A DNA stretch of 6,710 nt from an uncultured Lachnospiraceae bacterium. GTDB lineage: Bacteria > Bacillota > Clostridia > Lachnospirales > Lachnospiraceae. The notes under the pieces were generated by a model, which saw only the letters and a program-made list of their open reading frames with translations, did not search any database and had not been told where the DNA came from. This document shows, piece by piece, positions 1 to 5,061 of this stretch (positions are counted from its first letter, which is position 1; each line of letters opens with the position of its first letter). Location of the stretch: NCBI GenBank assembly GCA_902773445.1, contig CACYEU010000043.1, forward strand, positions 1 to 6,710, given 5' to 3'. The position numbers were made by a program, and so were the translations under genes.

Positions 1-2
1 CG

Positions 3-320
3 CGCATACTGCTGTGCTTGCTGCCGCAGAACCGGTGGTTTCAGAATGAGAGTTCTGTGTTGTGGGGAATACTTCGCAACATTCCGTTTGTTGTGCTTGG
101 AGGCATTATTGTCCGGCTGTATTGGCGCAGACGAGAAGACATCCGTTGTTTGCGTTATGTCTGGCTTCTGGTATTGCTGTCATTCCTGTTTTATATACCC
201 GTCGCAGTGGCTGCCGGTATCGTACCGATGCTGGGCATGCTGATGCTTCCCAAAACAGTATGCTATATGTTCCTGATTTGGGCTTTTTGGAAATATGCTT
301 CGTCGGAAACACTATTGTAA
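3..320 (+). CDS. C-terminal part of an unidentified integral membrane protein (5' end outside window)
   Basis: The reading frame is open from the first complete codon to a TAA stop at 318-320, giving 105 visible residues. A TTG at 18 could serve as a start, but the frame continues to the window edge and no ribosome binding site precedes it, so I read this as a 5'-truncated gene. Three hydrophobic segments are visible, at about residues 21-40, 52-72 and 75-97. They are separated by a basic loop with the cluster WRRR (41-44), which by the positive-inside rule should face the cytoplasm. The C-terminus is a short tail after an aromatic stretch (FLIWAFWKYA). I recognise no family or catalytic motif in this fragment; it could be the end of a longer polytopic protein. 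The gap to the next gene is 54 bases with no obvious terminator. Seen: frame and hydrophobicity. Inferred: membrane location. Confidence 0.65.
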   Translation, partial: RILLCLLPQNRWFQNESSVLWGILRNIPFVVLGGIIVRLYWRRREDIRCLRYVWLLVLLSFLFYIPVAVAAGIVPMLGMLMLPKTVCYMFLIWAFWKYASSETLL

Positions 321-343
321 ACTGGCAAGATTTGCAGTATACA
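315..343 (+). promoter_or_regulatory. Possible promoter for the SHOCT-domain gene
   Basis: TTGTAA (315-320) and TATACA (338-343) are separated by exactly 17 bases, and each box matches the sigma-A consensus at 4 of 6 positions. The -35 box would overlap the stop codon of the upstream membrane protein gene. The predicted transcript would begin near 350, just ahead of the ribosome binding site of the GTG-started gene. Both boxes are mediocre, so cotranscription with the upstream gene is an equally good explanation. Confidence 0.3.
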
Positions 344-355
344 GTAATTAAGGTC

Positions 356-372
356 CTGAAAGGAGGATTCAG
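356..372 (+). promoter_or_regulatory. Ribosome binding site of the SHOCT gene, placed in a small hairpin loop
   Basis: A perfect AGGAGG (361-366) lies 8 bases upstream of the GTG at 375, which fixes the start of this gene despite the non-ATG codon. The site is flanked by CTGAA (356-360) and TTCAG (368-372), which can pair as a 5-bp stem and leave the Shine-Dalgarno sequence exposed in a 7-base loop. The stem is short, so its significance is uncertain. Confidence 0.7.
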
Positions 373-374
373 CT

Positions 375-788
375 GTGTATCATGAGATAGAAGGTCTGCT
401 CGGCATTAAGCCTATGATTTTTGATGACGAAGAATTGATCGTAGGAGAGCAACATTATCCCTATTCGGAGATCGAATCGCTGGAGATCACGAGCGCACAG
501 TTCTTTGCCTCCTATGGGATTCTAACTTTGCGGACTCACGGCAAAGATGTCGCCATACCGTTCGCGCGTTCAAGGAAAAACAAACTGATAAGGGCCTTGA
601 AGGAGTATGAGCAGCTCCGCAAAGAGAGAGAGAGCGGATCTTCCGGCCTGACGCAGGACAGTCAAGTGTCCGCACCCGCAGTTTCCGATCCCTATGAGGA
701 GATAAAAAAGCTTAAAGAATTGCTGGATCTGGGGATCATCACACAAGAAGAATTTGATGCCAAGAAAAAACAACTGCTGGATCTGTAA
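375..788 (+). CDS. PH-like / SHOCT domain small protein
   Basis: This 137-residue protein has three parts. Residues 1-85 form a beta-rich module (strands around IKPMIFDDEELIV, YPYSEIESLEI, GILTLRTHG, KDVAIPF, then a helix with RALKEYEQLRKE), resembling bacterial PH-like or DUF4429-type domains. Residues 86-106 are a Ser/Gln/Pro-rich linker. Residues 107-137 are a SHOCT domain, with the signature YEEIKKLKELLDLGIITQEEFDAKK condensed as L-x(2)-L-x(3)-G-x-I-[ST]-x-EEF-x-x-K-K. SHOCT is a roughly 30-residue C-terminal oligomerisation module found in many Firmicute proteins of unknown role. There is no signal peptide or transmembrane segment, so a cytoplasmic location is inferred. GTG is chosen as start because of the AGGAGG 8 bases upstream. 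The last codons lie inside the terminator stem that separates it from the convergent oxidoreductase gene. Domain assignment is firm for SHOCT and weaker for the N-terminal fold. The biological role is unknown. Confidence 0.85.
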   Translation: MYHEIEGLLGIKPMIFDDEELIVGEQHYPYSEIESLEITSAQFFASYGILTLRTHGKDVAIPFARSRKNKLIRALKEYEQLRKERESGSSGLTQDSQVSAPAVSDPYEEIKKLKELLDLGIITQEEFDAKKKQLLDL

Positions 789-807
789 AGACCCGGCAGT
801 TGTTTTT
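766..807. terminator. Bidirectional intrinsic terminator between convergent genes
   Basis: The arms at 766-780 and 793-807 pair over 15 bp with a single G-T wobble (core CAACTGCTGG with CCGGCAGTTG) around a 12-base loop. The outer pairs are an A run on the left and a T run on the right. Read on the + strand the GC-rich core is followed by TTGTTTTT, and read on the - strand by TTGTTTTTTC, so both directions have the hairpin plus U-tract. It would end the SHOCT transcript and, about 30 bases beyond the oxidoreductase stop, the opposing transcript. The left arm codes for the last residues of the SHOCT protein and the loop contains its stop codon. Confidence 0.8.
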
Positions 808-838
808 GTCGGTTAAGCCTTCCGGCTGTTATCCACTA

Positions 839-2158
839 TTACAGGATGTGCTTTCCGTACATAGCATCCTGCTCTTTTCTGAGCTTGTAGATCAGAGTGT
901 CCTTGTCAAGATCTACCATGTCATAAGTGATCAGGTCGCCCTTCTTGCAGTCAACTTTCATCACTGCGTTCTTGTTGATCAGACCGAACGGTACATAACC
1001 CTTCTCGGTAGCTTCCTTCTCTGTGCAGATCGATCCGTGTGTCGTATATCCGCCGATTCCGTCAAGGTTCTGGCCTGCCTTGAGGTCGATCTTGGCTCTT
1101 GTGATACACTCAGCAACAAGGCCGTCCTTGGCAACACAGGTGATCTCGCCGTCGATAACTGCCTTTGCAACGGTCAGAGGTGTCTCAAGGTTGCAGAGGT
1201 GATACGGACGATACAGGGTCCAGAGCGGTCCGGGGCCCATGCTGTGATAGCCGAGCTGGTATGCGATCTCATCATTGTCGGTTGAGACTGTGACGAAGAC
1301 GCCGGGTGCGATGCCGTTGACATACTCGACGACGCCGTGCTTGTTCAGAATGCCGCCGTCTTCTTTCAGCTTGAAGATATCGTTCAGCTGCTTAACACCT
1401 TCTGTTCCGGGCTTTGTCTCCGGACCGTGTCCGCCGATGACATCCGGTACAAGACCTGTGTAGTTGCACATAGCGGTCATCTCGACCATGGTCTTTGTGC
1501 CGTCCTTGAATGCGCAGAGCATTCTCGGGCTCATCTTGCGGCGTGTAGCCTCTTCGAGAACTGTATCGGGATTGCAGTCATAGTCGAGCTTGTTGTTCTT
1601 GCCCTTGCCCATAACTTCAACCTTAAGACCCATAGCGGTTGCGAAGCAGTAGAGCTCCATAACAGCGCCGGGCTCGTCGCCTGCGGAACCGGTGTAGATT
1701 ACGCCGTGATCTTTTGCGAACTTGTCAAGGTACGGTCCAATAACAACGTCTGTCTCGACGTTGAGCATGACGACGTGCTTGCCGTTCTTCATTGCATCTG
1801 TAGCAACCTTTGCGCCGACATCCGGAACACCGGTGCAGTCGATCACACACTCAACACCCTCAGCCTGGGAGATGAAATCTGAATTCTCGCAAGCGACATA
1901 CTTGCCTGCTGCGATTCCTGCATTTGCTTCTTCAATCGTCTTGGCGACAACGATATCATCGTCAGAGACGCCGGCATACTTGAACGCCTGTACTGCGTTC
2001 TCAAGAAGGATATCGGAGACGATGGCCGGTGTCATGCCCTTCATAAGAACCATCTGTGTGACCATACCACGGCCCATCTGACCTGCGCCGACGATACCGG
2101 TCTTAATGATCTTGCCTTCTTTTTCTCTCTTTTCCAGTTTCCAGTTCATGTTGAGCAT
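839..2158 (-). CDS. NAD(P)-dependent oxidoreductase with C-terminal SAF domain (COG4091, homoserine-dehydrogenase-like)
   Basis: A 439-residue cytoplasmic enzyme. The N-terminus has a Rossmann dinucleotide-binding motif GIVGAGQMGRG (residues 21-31), followed by the strand VECVIDCTGVPDVG (102-115), where Asp107 and CTG resemble the NAD-binding half of homoserine dehydrogenase, then GKHVVMLNVETD (126-137). The middle contains a conserved catalytic-type region (YTGSAGDEPGAVMELY, 155-170, and CNPDTVLEEATRRKMSPRML, 195-214). The C-terminal part, about 345-415, fits a SAF domain (LKAGQNLDGIGGYT, KKGDLITYDMV). The family is predicted to act on hydroxy or sugar acids, but the exact substrate is not established from sequence; true homoserine dehydrogenase activity is doubtful because the usual substrate domain and ACT domain are absent. 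ATG at 2158 is chosen over a TTG 48 bases upstream because AAGGAGG (2168-2174) stands 9 bases before it. It has its own promoter and terminator, so it is probably monocistronic. No sugar-acid pathway gene is adjacent that would hint at the substrate. Confidence 0.88.
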   Translation of the reverse strand: MLNMNWKLEKREKEGKIIKTGIVGAGQMGRGMVTQMVLMKGMTPAIVSDILLENAVQAFKYAGVSDDDIVVAKTIEEANAGIAAGKYVACENSDFISQAEGVECVIDCTGVPDVGAKVATDAMKNGKHVVMLNVETDVVIGPYLDKFAKDHGVIYTGSAGDEPGAVMELYCFATAMGLKVEVMGKGKNNKLDYDCNPDTVLEEATRRKMSPRMLCAFKDGTKTMVEMTAMCNYTGLVPDVIGGHGPETKPGTEGVKQLNDIFKLKEDGGILNKHGVVEYVNGIAPGVFVTVSTDNDEIAYQLGYHSMGPGPLWTLYRPYHLCNLETPLTVAKAVIDGEITCVAKDGLVAECITRAKIDLKAGQNLDGIGGYTTHGSICTEKEATEKGYVPFGLINKNAVMKVDCKKGDLITYDMVDLDKDTLIYKLRKEQDAMYGKHIL

Positions 2159-2167
2159 AACAAAAAT

Positions 2168-2174
2168 CCTCCTT
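2168..2174 (-). promoter_or_regulatory. Strong ribosome binding site deciding the oxidoreductase start
   Basis: The minus strand reads AAGGAGG here, 9 bases before the ATG at 2158. It selects this start over the upstream TTG (2206), which would place the Shine-Dalgarno sequence inside the coding region, and over the ATG three codons downstream at 2149. Confidence 0.85.
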
Positions 2175-2188
2175 GTTGGTCCTATGCC

Positions 2189-2211
2189 TTGGTTTGTGGA
2201 TTGCAAACTAA
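2189..2211 (-). promoter_or_regulatory. Inverted repeat in the oxidoreductase leader, possible operator
   Basis: On the + strand TTGGTTTG (2189-2196) and CAAACTAA (2204-2211) form an inverted repeat matching at 7 of 8 positions around a 7-base spacer, 23 bases in all. It lies between the predicted transcription start (near 2228) and the ribosome binding site, where a repressor site would block elongation. An alternative pairing, CTTGGTTTG (2188-2196) with CAAA plus CCAAG (2204-2220, 8-base bulge), would make an RNA hairpin. No regulator gene is adjacent, so this is a candidate only. Confidence 0.35.
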
Positions 2212-2234
2212 ATCGCCAAGTTTCTGATAGGTTA

Positions 2235-2262
2235 AGTATAGCATGCTGACATCAAATATCAA
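2235..2262 (-). promoter_or_regulatory. Sigma-A-type promoter of the oxidoreductase gene (extended -10)
   Basis: On the minus strand TTGATA (2262-2257) and TATACT (2240-2235) are separated by 16 bases. Each box matches consensus at 5 of 6 positions, and the -10 box is preceded by TGC, an extended -10 (TGn). Predicted initiation is near 2228, giving a leader of about 70 bases. The surrounding DNA is AT-rich, as expected for a promoter. Confidence 0.75.
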
Positions 2263-2291
2263 GTAAAAATTTCTGAACATTTGCGTAAGTG

Positions 2292-2319
2292 TTGTTTTTT
2301 CTGAGTAAGATTTTATCAT
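2292..2319 (+). promoter_or_regulatory. Possible promoter for the rightward operon
   Basis: TTGTTT (2292-2297) and TATCAT (2314-2319) are 16 bases apart. The -10 box matches consensus at 5 of 6, the -35 box only at 3 of 6. A competing -10-like TATGAT occurs at 2355-2360 but has no recognisable -35 box 16-19 bases upstream. The operon must be transcribed from somewhere in this AT-rich divergent region, but which site is used cannot be decided by eye. Confidence 0.3.
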
Positions 2320-2336
2320 CTGTCAAGGAATACAAA

Positions 2337-2354
2337 ATGCATGATCTGTGGTAG
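2337..2354 (+). other. Five-codon mini-ORF (MHDLW-stop) copying the start of the next gene
   Basis: ATG at 2337 opens a tiny frame coding M-H-D-L-W and then TAG. It has AAGGA (2325-2329) 7 bases upstream, a better ribosome binding site than that of the real gene. Its 15 coding bases match the first 15 bases of the DUF5131 gene (2422-2436) at 13 positions, including an exact ATGCATGAT. It could be a small leader peptide, the relic of a partial duplication, or coincidence. Translation is unproven. Confidence 0.35.
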
Positions 2355-2386
2355 TATGATGACAGCAGATAAGAACCTTATTTCAC

Positions 2387-2397
2387 CCGTTTAACGG
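2387..2397. repeat. Short palindrome upstream of the DUF5131 gene
   Basis: CCGTT and AACGG flank a single T, a perfect 11-base palindrome 25 bases ahead of the ATG at 2422. It could be half of a small operator or a weak hairpin near the translation start. It is too short to identify any regulator. Confidence 0.3.
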
Positions 2398-2421
2398 CAG
2401 ACTGAGACAGGGTCATAAGTG

Positions 2422-3300
2422 ATGCATGATATATGGAATCCGTGGCACGGATGCGTTAAATGCAGTGAAGGCTGTCAATACTGTTACATGTACTTCCTTG
2501 ACAAGATGAGAGACAAGGACGGCGCGGAGATCTATCAGACTTCCGGCGCCAGATATCCGCTGTCCAAAGACAGGAAAGGCCGGTACAAGATCCAGAGCGG
2601 TGAAACGATCAGTGTCTGCATGACTTCGGATTTTTTCCTTGAAGAGGCAGACGCATGGCGGAGCGAAGCGTGGGATATCATGCGGATCCGGAGCGATGTC
2701 ATTTTCTATCTGCTGACCAAAAGACCGCAGAGAGTCGCCGGGTGTCTGCCCGCGGACTGGGGGGACGGCTGGGAAAACGTCTTCTTCAACGTGACGTGCG
2801 AGAACCAGAAACGAGCCGATGAGCGGATACCGATCCTGCTCGATCTGCCGTTCAGGCACAAAGGTGTGAGCTGTACACCGCTGATCGGGCCGGTAAGCAT
2901 TGGTAAATATCTCGACAGCGGTCAGATCGAGAGAGTCCATTGCGGAGGAGAGAACTACGGCGGAAGCAGACCCTGTGACTTTGACTGGGTCAAATCTCTG
3001 AGAGAAGAATGTGTACAAAGGGATATAACATTTTGTTTTCTCGAGACGGGAACAGTCTTTATCAAAGACGGAAAGAAATATACTCTCCAGGGCAAACGGC
3101 TGCAGACGAGACAGGCGTATAAGTCAGGCATGAATTATGAAGGCAAGCCGATGCATTTCAATCTTGTCGACAGTTTCGGGATGCCGATCCCGAAGGAGAA
3201 ACTGTATGTCAAACATTACTGCGACAACTGCACAGAATGTTCGATGAAGCTTGTCTGCAACGGCTGCAGCGACTGCGGGAAATGCAGACAGAAGAACTGA
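2422..3300 (+). CDS. DUF5131 family protein (phage Gp37/Gp68-like) with radical-SAM-like cysteine motif and extra C-terminal Cys cluster
   Basis: A 292-residue protein of the DUF5131 or Gp37/Gp68 family. Family landmarks run in order: WNPWHGC (5-11), GCQYCY (17-22), the MTSD segment (67-70), LLTKRPQRV (97-105), NVTCENQKRADERIP (123-137), PLIGPV (153-158), GGEN (175-178) and RPCDFDWVKSLREEC (183-197). Cysteines 14, 18 and 21 form CX3CX2C, the spacing that holds the [4Fe-4S] cluster in radical SAM enzymes; Cys11 is the family's usual first cysteine. Residues 267-288 add a CX2CX2CX5CX2CX2CX2C cluster of seven cysteines, which could bind a second Fe-S cluster or zinc. Relatives are often paired with a three-Cys-motif partner protein (TcmP), which is not seen here. 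Their reaction is not established. ATG 2422 is preferred to the GTG at 2419, though the upstream AGGG is weak. It is the first gene of the rightward cluster. Confidence 0.85.
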   Translation: MHDIWNPWHGCVKCSEGCQYCYMYFLDKMRDKDGAEIYQTSGARYPLSKDRKGRYKIQSGETISVCMTSDFFLEEADAWRSEAWDIMRIRSDVIFYLLTKRPQRVAGCLPADWGDGWENVFFNVTCENQKRADERIPILLDLPFRHKGVSCTPLIGPVSIGKYLDSGQIERVHCGGENYGGSRPCDFDWVKSLREECVQRDITFCFLETGTVFIKDGKKYTLQGKRLQTRQAYKSGMNYEGKPMHFNLVDSFGMPIPKEKLYVKHYCDNCTECSMKLVCNGCSDCGKCRQKN

Positions 3301-3342
3301 TTCTAAAGGAAAACCGGTATTAATACAGAAAGAAGGTCTCCT

Positions 3343-4443
3343 ATGAAAACAAACAAACCGAAAACGAAACGAAGATGGTGGAAAATTCCGCTGGTGGTTT
3401 TATTGCTGATCATCCTGGTTGCAGGCGGTTATGTGGCCTATGTATTCCTCAGCTATGACCGTATTGACGACAACAAGGATCTGGAAGTGAAGGGCAGCGC
3501 GAAAGATGCGGCAGTCACAGACCGCGAATACACGATCGTCAGTTATAATATCGGATTCGGGGCATACACGGCCGACTTTACTTTTTTCATGGACGGAGGA
3601 AAGGAGAGCAGGGCACGTTCGAAAGAAAGCGTTGTGAAATGTATCGACGGTACCGCAAAGACAGCTCTGTCATTCAAGCCTGATTTCGTTCTGTTCCAGG
3701 AGGTGGATACAGATTCAACGCGCAGCCACCATGTTGATCAGGCTGAACAGATCATCGGACTCTTTGATAAGGAGGGGAGCTTTGACAGCGTGTTTGCGCA
3801 GAATTACCATTCCGCGTACCTGATGTATCCGATTAAACAGCCTCACGGAGCGTCAAACTCAGGATTGCTGACGATGAGCCGGGTTGATGTAACATCGTCT
3901 CTTCGGAGAAGTCTTCCGATCGCGACCGGTTTCAAAAAGATCCTGGATCTCGACCGCTGCTACAGCATTTCCCGCATTCCGGTGGAGAACGGCAAAGAAC
4001 TGATATTGGTCAACCTGCACACATCCGCCTACGGAACCGACGCCTCCCAGGGAAATGCTCAGATGGAGATGCTTTTCGGCGATTTGGAGAAGGAATATGA
4101 GAAAGGCAACTATGTGATCTGCGGCGGTGACTTTAATCATGATTTCACAGGGACATCCAAACAGCATTTCAATCCCGATGTCGAGGAGGACTACAGCTGG
4201 TGTCAGCCGTTCCCGGAAGAACTGATTCCGGACGGGTTCTCCAGATGTACGGACTATGCCGAGGGCATCGTCTCCACCTCCCGCAATACAAATATTCCTT
4301 ATAGTGAAGACAGTTTTGTCGTAATTCTGGACGGGTTTGTCGTCTCCGACAATGTCGCCTGCAATTATGTCCAGAACATCGATACCGGATATAAGTATAC
4401 GGACCATAATCCGGTCGTTATGAAGTTTACGCTGAAACCATAA
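3343..4443 (+). CDS. Membrane-anchored endonuclease/exonuclease/phosphatase (EEP) superfamily protein
   Basis: This 366-residue protein starts with a basic N-terminus (KTNKPKTKRRWWK) and one hydrophobic segment (about 15-36). This is a signal anchor or uncleaved signal peptide that should place the catalytic domain outside the membrane. The domain carries the complete EEP/DNase I-like active-site series: YNIG (Asn69), FQE (Glu120), NLHTS (His226), GGDFNHD (Asp263, Asn265), ILDGF (Asp330) and TDHNPV (Asp354, His355). Members hydrolyse phosphodiester or phosphomonoester bonds in nucleic acids, phospholipids or inositol phosphates using a divalent metal; the substrate cannot be deduced here. An extracytoplasmic nuclease, sphingomyelinase-like or phosphatase role are all possible. 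The ATG has AGAAGG (3331-3336) 6 bases upstream. It follows the DUF5131 gene by 42 bases with no terminator and precedes the next gene by 19 bases, consistent with an operon. Confidence 0.88.
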   Translation: MKTNKPKTKRRWWKIPLVVLLLIILVAGGYVAYVFLSYDRIDDNKDLEVKGSAKDAAVTDREYTIVSYNIGFGAYTADFTFFMDGGKESRARSKESVVKCIDGTAKTALSFKPDFVLFQEVDTDSTRSHHVDQAEQIIGLFDKEGSFDSVFAQNYHSAYLMYPIKQPHGASNSGLLTMSRVDVTSSLRRSLPIATGFKKILDLDRCYSISRIPVENGKELILVNLHTSAYGTDASQGNAQMEMLFGDLEKEYEKGNYVICGGDFNHDFTGTSKQHFNPDVEEDYSWCQPFPEELIPDGFSRCTDYAEGIVSTSRNTNIPYSEDSFVVILDGFVVSDNVACNYVQNIDTGYKYTDHNPVVMKFTLKP

Positions 4444-4462
4444 TTAAAGAGAGTTATAAAAA

Positions 4463-5059
4463 ATGATTATTGAACAGTTTGTCATGGCCTATGAGATCGA
4501 ACAGGACCGTATCCGGGCAATGCTTCCGGAAGGGTATGAATCGCTGCGGCCGGTGCTACGCATCAATACGGAGATCCGCGGAGGAGAGCGCGCCTATATC
4601 GAATTCAATACGCCGGTCGCGCACAGCGGAAAGCGCGGCTGGCTCAATATTGCGCACTGGGAAGGGCCGGAAGACAATGTTGAATTCGGGTCGGACCATG
4701 ACAACACAACGATCAGGACACCGTTCTTTTATCTGAAGTATCACTATACCGGGATCGAGGGCGGATGTCCGGCGGAACGGGATAACGACGGATGTTTTTT
4801 CCGCGGGGAAGAGTCTTCGTTCCGCCCTAAAGAAATCATCGAGAATCATAAAGAATTCTGCGACTGTGAATTCGCGTGGTCATTTAATGACGGAGACGCG
4901 GCAGGGAAGAGCCTGGGAAAGACATTGCCGGCGCCGGTACAAGAAACGGTCAATACTTACCCGCATACAGAGCTGACCGCTGAACATGCCGCGGCCATTC
5001 CGTGCAGGCAGGTTTTGGGAGCCTATGTTGTGAGATTCAGCAGGAAAGGGAATGAGTGA
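4463..5059 (+). CDS. Uncharacterised 198-residue protein coupled to the aminopeptidase gene
   Basis: I do not recognise this protein with confidence. It is a soluble 198-residue polypeptide without signal peptide or membrane segment. The opening (FVMAYEIEQDRIRAMLPEGYESLRPVLRIN split by positions 6-35) weakly recalls acetoacetate-decarboxylase-fold proteins, where a Leu-Pro-x-Gly follows a short helix, but I cannot place the catalytic lysine. Other visible elements are GGERAYIEFNTPVA (40-53), GWLNIAHWEG (59-68), four of its five cysteines at 101, 111, 133 and 135, and a Gly/Asp-rich stretch (142-152). The C-terminal LGAYVVRFSRKG looks like an edge strand. Start ATG 4463 follows a purine-rich AAAGAGAG about 9 bases upstream. 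The stop codon lies 2 bases before the ATG of the M29 aminopeptidase gene, which implies translational coupling and joint expression. Confidence 0.75.
   Translation: MIIEQFVMAYEIEQDRIRAMLPEGYESLRPVLRINTEIRGGERAYIEFNTPVAHSGKRGWLNIAHWEGPEDNVEFGSDHDNTTIRTPFFYLKYHYTGIEGGCPAERDNDGCFFRGEESSFRPKEIIENHKEFCDCEFAWSFNDGDAAGKSLGKTLPAPVQETVNTYPHTELTAEHAAAIPCRQVLGAYVVRFSRKGNE
5042..5050 (+). promoter_or_regulatory. Ribosome binding site of the aminopeptidase gene inside the preceding coding region
   Basis: AGGAAAGGG lies in the final codons of the 198-residue protein gene. It is 11 bases from the ATG at 5062 and 5 bases from a GTG at 5056, which would overlap the upstream stop codon (5057-5059). ATG 5062 gives the usual family N-terminus and is preferred, but GTG 5056 would add only two residues and cannot be excluded. 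Confidence 0.55.
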
Positions 5060-5061
5060 TC

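Noticed and set aside
46..385. Overlapping + frames at 46-243 and 62-385 and a - frame at 106-312
   Set aside because: The frame ending at 320 has clean membrane segments and is open to the window edge. The others are Cys-rich shadows without start signals.
816..827. AGCC-TTCC-GGCT mini hairpin just before the oxidoreductase stop
   Set aside because: It has only four base pairs and no T tract; the much longer stem at 766-807 explains termination.
800..1882. Long + strand open frames opposite the oxidoreductase gene (800-1285, 1337-1882, 1722-2081)
   Set aside because: They lie fully antisense to a well-supported gene, lack family motifs and ribosome binding sites, and have the low-complexity Cys/Val/Leu-rich look of shadow frames.
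2355..2360. TATGAT as the main -10 box of the rightward operon
   Set aside because: It matches consensus well, but there is no -35 box at 16-19 bases and no TG extension, so it is mentioned only as an alternative.
2413..3018. 201-codon minus-strand frame opposite the DUF5131 gene
   Set aside because: It is the reverse complement of a gene with clear family motifs and shows no motif of its own or plausible ribosome binding site.
3317..3326. Perfect palindrome GTATTAATAC between the DUF5131 and EEP genes
   Set aside because: It is a 10-base AT-rich palindrome with no second copy or promoter context, within chance expectation for an intergenic gap.
3859..4407. 182-codon minus-strand frame opposite the EEP gene
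   Set aside because: It is antisense to the catalytic motifs of the EEP protein, and its sequence (repeated short Ile/Val/Asp runs) mirrors that coding strand.
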